In this document: piece by piece, positions 60,135 to 64,000 of the stretch
Layout of the letters: every line of letters starts with the position of its first letter
Position numbering within the stretch: the stretch's first letter is position 1
Assembly (NCBI RefSeq): GCF_009731355.2
Contig: NZ_AP022810.1
Coordinates: forward strand, 1,144,001-1,208,000
Origin: Desulfuromonas sp. AOP6
GTDB taxonomy: Bacteria > Desulfobacterota > Desulfuromonadia > Desulfuromonadales > SZUA-540
DNA: 64,000 bases
Reading direction: 5' to 3'
Position numbers and translations under genes: made by a program
The notes under the pieces: model-generated
Database searches by the model: none
Seen by the model: only the letters and a program-made list of their open reading frames with translations
Told to the model about the DNA's origin: nothing

Positions 60135-60617
60135 ATGTCCTTCAACCATTTCGACGAGCAGGGCCAGGCCATCATGGTCGACGTCAGCGCCAAGGAGCCG
60201 ACGCTGCGCCGCGCTGTCGTTGGCGCCTCCGTCTCCATGAACCCTTCGACGCTGCAGAGTATTCGCCAGGGGGAAATGAAGAAGGGGGATGTCCTTGCCG
60301 TGGCCAGGCTGGCAGGGATCGCCGCCGCCAAGAAGACCCCCGACCTCATTCCGCTCGCCCATCCTTTGGCCTTGCATGCGGTGGGCATCGAATTCTTCAT
60401 TGATGAAGAAAACCACCACATTCGTATCGAGGCGACTGTCAAGGCGGTGGAGCGCACCGGCGTGGAGATGGAAGCCATGGTAGCGGCTTCCGTCGCGGCG
60501 CTAACCATCTACGACATGTGTAAAGGGGTGGATCGCGGCATCACCATTGGCGAACTGGCGTTGCTCCTTAAAGAGGGGGGCAAGAGCGGCTTGTATCGAA
60601 GGGAAGAGCAGGGATGA
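60135..60617 (+). CDS. moaC: Cyclic pyranopterin monophosphate synthase MoaC
   Basis: A 160-residue protein with MoaC's VDVSAKEPTLRRAVVGASVS, KKTPDLIPLAHPLAL and AMVAASVAALTIYDMCKG (active-site region). It converts 3',8-cyclo-GTP to cyclic pyranopterin monophosphate. GGAG at 60124-60127 best supports the ATG at 60135; ATGs at 60120 and 60132 are alternatives. It overlaps the next gene by ATGA. Confidence 0.95.
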   Translation: MSFNHFDEQGQAIMVDVSAKEPTLRRAVVGASVSMNPSTLQSIRQGEMKKGDVLAVARLAGIAAAKKTPDLIPLAHPLALHAVGIEFFIDEENHHIRIEATVKAVERTGVEMEAMVAASVAALTIYDMCKGVDRGITIGELALLLKEGGKSGLYRREEQG

Positions 60618-61102
60618 AGGCCGTGATTCTCACCATCAGCGACAAAGGCTCGCGGGGGGAGCGAATCGATACCAGCGGTCCGGCCCTGGAGCAGTGGCTG
60701 GGCGAGCGGGGGGTAGCAACTGCCGCGCTGGAAATCATCCCTGACGAAGAAACGCAGATCGCCGCCCGCCTGATTCATTGGACCGAGCAGGTTGCGCCCC
60801 ACCTGCTGTTGACCACCGGCGGCACCGGCGTTTCTCCCCGTGACGTCACCCCCGAGGCCACCCAACGGGTGATCGACCGCCTGATACCGGGTCTAGCCGA
60901 ACTCATGCGACTCCGCAGCCTGCAGATCACCCCCCGGGCCGCCCTGTCCCGCGCCGTGGCGGGCATCCGTCAGGGCACGCTCATCCTCAATCTCCCAGGA
61001 AGTCCCAAGGGGGCTTTGGAGAATCTCGAGGCCGTCTGGCCCGCCATTCCCCATGCCGTCGCCAAAATCCGTGGTGATCAGACGGACTGCGCCATACCCT
61101 GA
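60614..61102 (+). CDS. mog: Molybdopterin adenylyltransferase (Mog/MoaB)
   Basis: A 162-residue MogA-like protein: LTISDKGSRGERIDTSGPAL at the start, LLTTGGTGVSPRDVTPEAT (substrate-binding loop) in the middle and LILNLPGSPKGALENLEAV at the end. It adenylylates the dithiolene cofactor before MoeA inserts the metal. Last gene of the tup-moa operon; an intrinsic terminator follows 39 bases later. moaD, moaE and moeB homologues are not in this window, so the sulfur-insertion step must be encoded elsewhere. Confidence 0.93.
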   Translation: MKAVILTISDKGSRGERIDTSGPALEQWLGERGVATAALEIIPDEETQIAARLIHWTEQVAPHLLLTTGGTGVSPRDVTPEATQRVIDRLIPGLAELMRLRSLQITPRAALSRAVAGIRQGTLILNLPGSPKGALENLEAVWPAIPHAVAKIRGDQTDCAIP

Positions 61103-61141
61103 CCGCTTTTTTTGCCAAACCCTTTCTTTTCCCCTTTTATG

Positions 61142-61165
61142 AGCCCTGTTTTTCAGGGCTTTTTC
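61142..61165 (+). terminator. Terminator of the tup-moa operon
   Basis: AGCCCTG (61142-61148) pairs with CAGGGCT (61154-61160) around TTTTT, followed by a T-run. Confidence 0.9.
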
Positions 61166-61745
61166 TTTGGGTCGCTTCTGTTTAACGCCTTTGGTGAAAT
61201 CACCTTCCCCACGGAAAGCGCTCCGTTTATTCCTTTGAAACATTGCCGAGACTTAATTAATGATGAGGCTGTGTTTTGGCTTTTTTCGCGCTTTTGTAGG
61301 GGTTTCACCGACAAAAGCTTGCGTTTGTCCTCTCAGGCATTAAACTTAACGCATCGAGCAAGCACCCTGCATTCTGTTGCAAATGATGGTGCGTATCCGG
61401 TTTAATTCGTTGATGTTACACAGGTAAAGCAAATTCATTTTTTGGTGAAGAAGCTATAAGTGGGACCATTTATTCACGCGACGAATCCACTGGGAACGCC
61501 ATTGGCAGCATGGTTGTGGTTTGAAAAACTTAATGGGTGTTTTGCCCTACGAAGGGTGGGGGAATTGACCAGATTGTATGGCATTTAGCCGATTTGATTT
61601 CGGGCCTCTGAATTTCTGGTGACTCTAAGTAGCGCTTTTAAAATGAGAAAGTCCTTATGTCTTAATTGTTGCCAATGTGGGTATAGACCCTGCATGTGAC
61701 TCGGGACGTATTAAACCTCAGGGTTTTCACGGCTTTGAGTATTTC
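61166..61745. other. Gene-free stretch before the NHL gene
   Basis: About 580 bases of lower GC content without a supported gene. A sigma-54-like TGGCAGCATGGTTGTG (61503) lacks the GC of the -12 box. The promoter of the downstream cytochrome cluster probably lies here, but none could be assigned. Confidence 0.4.
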
Positions 61746-62738
61746 ATGCAGGTGATAGGTGCCTCCCTGGATAAAACAATCATCATTCAAAGATACTCCT
61801 TAATCGTTGTTGCTTTTTGTTTAGTCGGGTGCTTTTCTCCCGGCCTTTTCGCCGCGGAAGACATTTTGCCCTTGCGCATCACTGCGCAGGCCGTTTTGAA
61901 GCTTGACGCCAAGGGCCTGGAGCTTCGCTATCCCGGCGCCATTTTTTACGATAGCGCACAAGATGAAATGGTTGTCATCGACTCGGGTAACAATCAGCTG
62001 GTGGTCTATTCTCTCGATTTTTTCCCGAAATATTGTTTTGGCAAGGGACGTGGTCTTCAGGCCGTTATGAACTACTTCATCCATGATGACCGCGCCTATG
62101 CTCTTCTCGGTCAAACGGATGAACGCAAAGGGGGACTCATACGACAGTTTGATAGAGCGCTTCTCCCGGTTCAGGACATCGTCTTTCACGGCTTTGCCGG
62201 CGCTGAGATTTTTATTCCTCGTGAGATGACCGTTGGCTCTAACGGCAAGCTCTATGTGGCCGGCAATGACGATCACGGCTGCATCGTTCTGGATTCATCT
62301 GGACGTTTTTCCCATGTGTTGCAACCTTTCGACGAGGTCTTGGGTGTCAAGGAGAAGGTCAAGATCAATTCCGTAGTGCGGGGGGCAAGCGGTCGCCTGT
62401 ATCTTCTCAGCGAAGAGGTGAGTAAGGTCTTTGTGTATGATGAAAATGAGAATTTTCTTTATCAGTTCGGTCAAAAAGGAGGGGTGCAGGGCAAATTGTC
62501 CAGGCCACGAGGCCTTGCTGTCGATGAAGAGAACGGACGGATATTTATCGTCGACTTCATGCGCCACGCCGTCTCTGTCTACTCCCTGCAGGGAGATTTT
62601 CTCCTTGAACTTGGCGGCATGGGGGGGGAGCGGGGCTGGTTTTACTTTCCGTCCGACGTGGCGTTGGACCGGTACGGACGTTTATGGGTGACTGATACCT
62701 TCAATCAGCGTGTTCAGGTCTTTAGTGTTAAAAATTGA
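61746..62738 (+). CDS. NHL-repeat beta-propeller protein, exported
   Basis: A 330-residue protein with an N-terminal hydrophobic export segment (SLIVVAFCLVGCFSPGLFA) followed by NHL-type blades: YPGAIFYDSAQDEMVVIDSG, LSRPRGLAVDEENGRIFIVD and FYFPSDVALDRYGRLWVTDT are the clearest. The start is uncertain: ATG at 61746 is chosen, though its ribosome-binding site is weak and the export segment then begins ~15 residues in; a GTG at 61677 is less likely. NHL proteins of this kind regularly accompany multiheme cytochromes in Desulfuromonadales and may act as periplasmic or outer-surface scaffolds. The 12-heme cytochrome starts 58 bases after its stop. Confidence 0.75.
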   Translation: MQVIGASLDKTIIIQRYSLIVVAFCLVGCFSPGLFAAEDILPLRITAQAVLKLDAKGLELRYPGAIFYDSAQDEMVVIDSGNNQLVVYSLDFFPKYCFGKGRGLQAVMNYFIHDDRAYALLGQTDERKGGLIRQFDRALLPVQDIVFHGFAGAEIFIPREMTVGSNGKLYVAGNDDHGCIVLDSSGRFSHVLQPFDEVLGVKEKVKINSVVRGASGRLYLLSEEVSKVFVYDENENFLYQFGQKGGVQGKLSRPRGLAVDEENGRIFIVDFMRHAVSVYSLQGDFLLELGGMGGERGWFYFPSDVALDRYGRLWVTDTFNQRVQVFSVKN

Positions 62739-62796
62739 GGGAATGTCCCTCTATTGTTGAAATTCCATCATGAAATCACAGGAAACAGGAGGAAAA

Positions 62797-63597
62797 ATGA
62801 ATAGATTTGCCACGATGATCTTCGGTATGGCGCTGGTCCTTATGGCCGGTACGGCCATTGGAGCTGAGGAAGCCGCCAAACATGTTGTACCCCTCGAACT
62901 CAAGGATTGCGTCAAGTGCCATATGCAGGCTGTACGGGATGTCAATACCAGGGGAGGCAAGCACCAGACGGCTGTTAGCTGTCAGGATTGCCATCTCGAG
63001 CATCCCCCCATGGGCACTAATGCGATTCCAGAATGCGGCATGTGCCATGATGCGAGCGAAAAGGCCCACTACGCACTGGAAAACTGCCAATCCTGTCATA
63101 ACCCCCATTACCCCATGGAAATGGATTTCACGCAGATCGCCTCGGTGAAGCCTGTCTGCCTGACCTGCCACGCCGGACCTGGACAGGAAATGCAAGCCTA
63201 TCCCAGCATGCATGCCCAGCTTGACTGTAAGGAATGCCATCTCACTCACGGCCAGGCTACAGCCTGTAACGAGTGTCATGCCCCCCATTCGAGCGATATG
63301 ACCTATCAGGACTGTCTGCTCTGCCACAAACCCCATATGCCCCTGGTTGTAAAGTACGGCGACAATTTGCCGTCGCCTCTATGCGGCAGCTGCCATGGCG
63401 ATGTCAGTCAGAATCTGGCCAACACCTCCAGAAAGCATGGTGCCCTGCTGTGTGCCTACTGCCACAAAGGTCAGCATAAGGTAGTGCCTGAGTGCAGTAC
63501 CTGTCATGGATTGCCCCATGGCAGTGCCATGCACAGCAAGTTTCCTAATTGCCTCGATTGTCATCTCGACGCCCATGCCTTGGACATGCCCAAGTAA
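62797..63597 (+). CDS. Periplasmic 12-heme c-type cytochrome
   Basis: A 266-residue protein with a signal peptide (GMALVLMAGTAIGAEE) and twelve CxxCH heme sites (in order CVKCH, CQDCH, CGMCH, CQSCH, CLTCH, CKECH, CNECH, CLLCH, CGSCH, CAYCH, CSTCH, CLDCH), about one heme per 20 residues. There are many additional His residues for bis-His ligation. GGAGG precedes the ATG at 62797. Such cytochromes carry electrons across the periplasm, for example towards extracellular acceptors; the partner here is the NHL protein upstream and another cytochrome downstream. Confidence 0.92.
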   Translation: MNRFATMIFGMALVLMAGTAIGAEEAAKHVVPLELKDCVKCHMQAVRDVNTRGGKHQTAVSCQDCHLEHPPMGTNAIPECGMCHDASEKAHYALENCQSCHNPHYPMEMDFTQIASVKPVCLTCHAGPGQEMQAYPSMHAQLDCKECHLTHGQATACNECHAPHSSDMTYQDCLLCHKPHMPLVVKYGDNLPSPLCGSCHGDVSQNLANTSRKHGALLCAYCHKGQHKVVPECSTCHGLPHGSAMHSKFPNCLDCHLDAHALDMPK

Positions 63598-63604
63598 TAT
63601 GAAC

Positions 63605-63628
63605 GGGGGCGGTTTGACGACCGCCCCC
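63605..63628 (+). terminator. Strong hairpin between the two cytochrome genes
   Basis: GGGGGCGGT (63605-63613) pairs with ACCGCCCCC (63620-63628) around TTGACG. There is no T-run after it, so it may stabilise or attenuate rather than terminate; it leaves the downstream cytochrome possibly at a lower level. Confidence 0.5.
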
Positions 63629-63681
63629 GAGTCTCACCCGATTTCCTTATGGGGAATCTTGAAATGAACAGGGGATACCAG

Positions 63682-64000
63682 ATGAAAAACAGGAAGTCAT
63701 ATTCTCTCTATATATTAGTCGTACTGCTGATTGCAGGGAGCGGTCCGTTCATCGTTGGAGGAGCGCTGGTGCATGCCGCTTCCACCGATGAGGCCGCCGG
63801 CGTCTACCAGCAGCCGGTCAAGCCTCTGACTACTCTTGACTGCGCCCAGTGTCACATGACGGTCTTCACGGATATTCGGGATGGCGGTGGCAAGCATCAG
63901 CTGCACTGTGCCCAATGTCATGAGACCTTCCACACCTGGAAGCCCGGACGCGATTGGCAACAGGTTGTTCCCCAATGCGCTACTTGCCATGGCGAGACGC
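63682..64000 (+). CDS. Multiheme c-type cytochrome, 3' end outside window
   Basis: At least 106 residues, cut by the window edge. An N-terminal membrane/signal segment (LYILVVLLIAGSGPFIVGGA) is followed by three CxxCH sites so far (CAQCH, CAQCH, CATCH). The first pair, with FTDIRDGGGKHQLHC between, parallels the start of the preceding 12-heme cytochrome (RDVNTRGGKHQTAVSC), so the two are likely paralogues. Another ATG at 63664 is possible; AGGGGA favours 63682. Confidence 0.88.
   Translation, partial: MKNRKSYSLYILVVLLIAGSGPFIVGGALVHAASTDEAAGVYQQPVKPLTTLDCAQCHMTVFTDIRDGGGKHQLHCAQCHETFHTWKPGRDWQQVVPQCATCHGET

Noticed and set aside
61503-61518. Sigma-54-like element TGGCAGCATGGTTGTG before the NHL gene
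   Set aside because: Spacing is right but the -12 GC is GT, a nearly invariant position, and no activator dyad is found upstream.
1-64000. CRISPR arrays, rRNA and tRNA genes
   Set aside because: No regularly spaced short repeats with unique spacers and no rRNA or complete tRNA sequence were seen on either strand.

Overview
The window reads as a chromosome segment of a Desulfuromonadales-type bacterium (Geobacter/Desulfuromonas/Pelobacter relatives). The basis is gene content: a fumarate reductase/succinate dehydrogenase with a single five-helix cytochrome b subunit and the N-terminal FrdA extension of that group, a selenocysteine formate dehydrogenase, NHL-repeat and 12-heme cytochrome genes, and two-component sigma-54 regulation. 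The assignment is by family recognition, not by database search. Most genes are GC-rich; the first ~1.6 kb and a patch at 11.6-12.3 kb are clearly more AT-rich and look acquired. Layout: 1-4.9 kb is an accessory strip with a truncated deoxyribosyltransferase/TIR-like protein, an AbiJ-like protein, orphan small genes, a DotA/TraY C-terminal fragment, an IS256 transposase scrap and several copies of dispersed repeats. 4.98-11.25 kb is one tightly overlapping operon for membrane-lipid modification (DUF2177, DUF1295, flavin oxidoreductase, fused DUF1365-cyclopropane synthase, DUF2878, chalcone-isomerase-like protein, DUF3833 lipoprotein, a 34-residue membrane microprotein). 11.25-12.3 kb is repeat-flanked (Y1-transposase tail, inverted repeat, glutamine amidotransferase). 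12.4-18.9 kb, minus strand, holds CsbD, a P2-type cation ATPase, a CopB-type copper ATPase and MgtE. 19-27.2 kb, minus strand apart from one small plus-strand gene, has a phospholipase D-VTT fusion, an orphan LuxR-type regulator, AcpH, a TPR protein, a lipoprotein, an MshEN protein and an M23 peptidase. 27.4-35.2 kb has PepT-like peptidase, aminotransferase, HrpB helicase and a PreP-type M16 protease. Then come cspA, a FadL-type porin, a ferritin-like protein and sdhCAB (38.6-42 kb), an SprA-like protein and an iron alcohol dehydrogenase. 44.2-61.1 kb is the most coherent part: an NtrC-type activator and histidine kinase divergent from a periplasmic selenocysteine formate dehydrogenase operon, then an FdhD-MobA fusion, then a riboswitch-controlled tungstate-uptake and pterin-cofactor operon (tupABC, moeA, moaA, MOSC, tatA, moaC, mog). 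The window closes with an NHL protein and two multiheme cytochromes. How the genes fit together: TupABC would import tungstate (or molybdate); MoaA, MoaC, Mog, MoeA and MobA build and mature the pyranopterin cofactor; FdhD sulfurates it for the formate dehydrogenase; TatA helps export the folded catalytic subunit; electrons from periplasmic formate pass through the iron-sulfur and NrfD-type subunits to the quinone pool. Near-consensus sigma-54 promoters precede both fdnG and fdhD-mobA, and both are preceded by 15-bp dyads of the form GGGTC-N5-GACCC. I infer that these are binding sites for the adjacent activator. This shared control, the riboswitch, a frameshifted microprotein in front of sdhC and a free-standing terminator upstream of cspA are the main points for follow-up.
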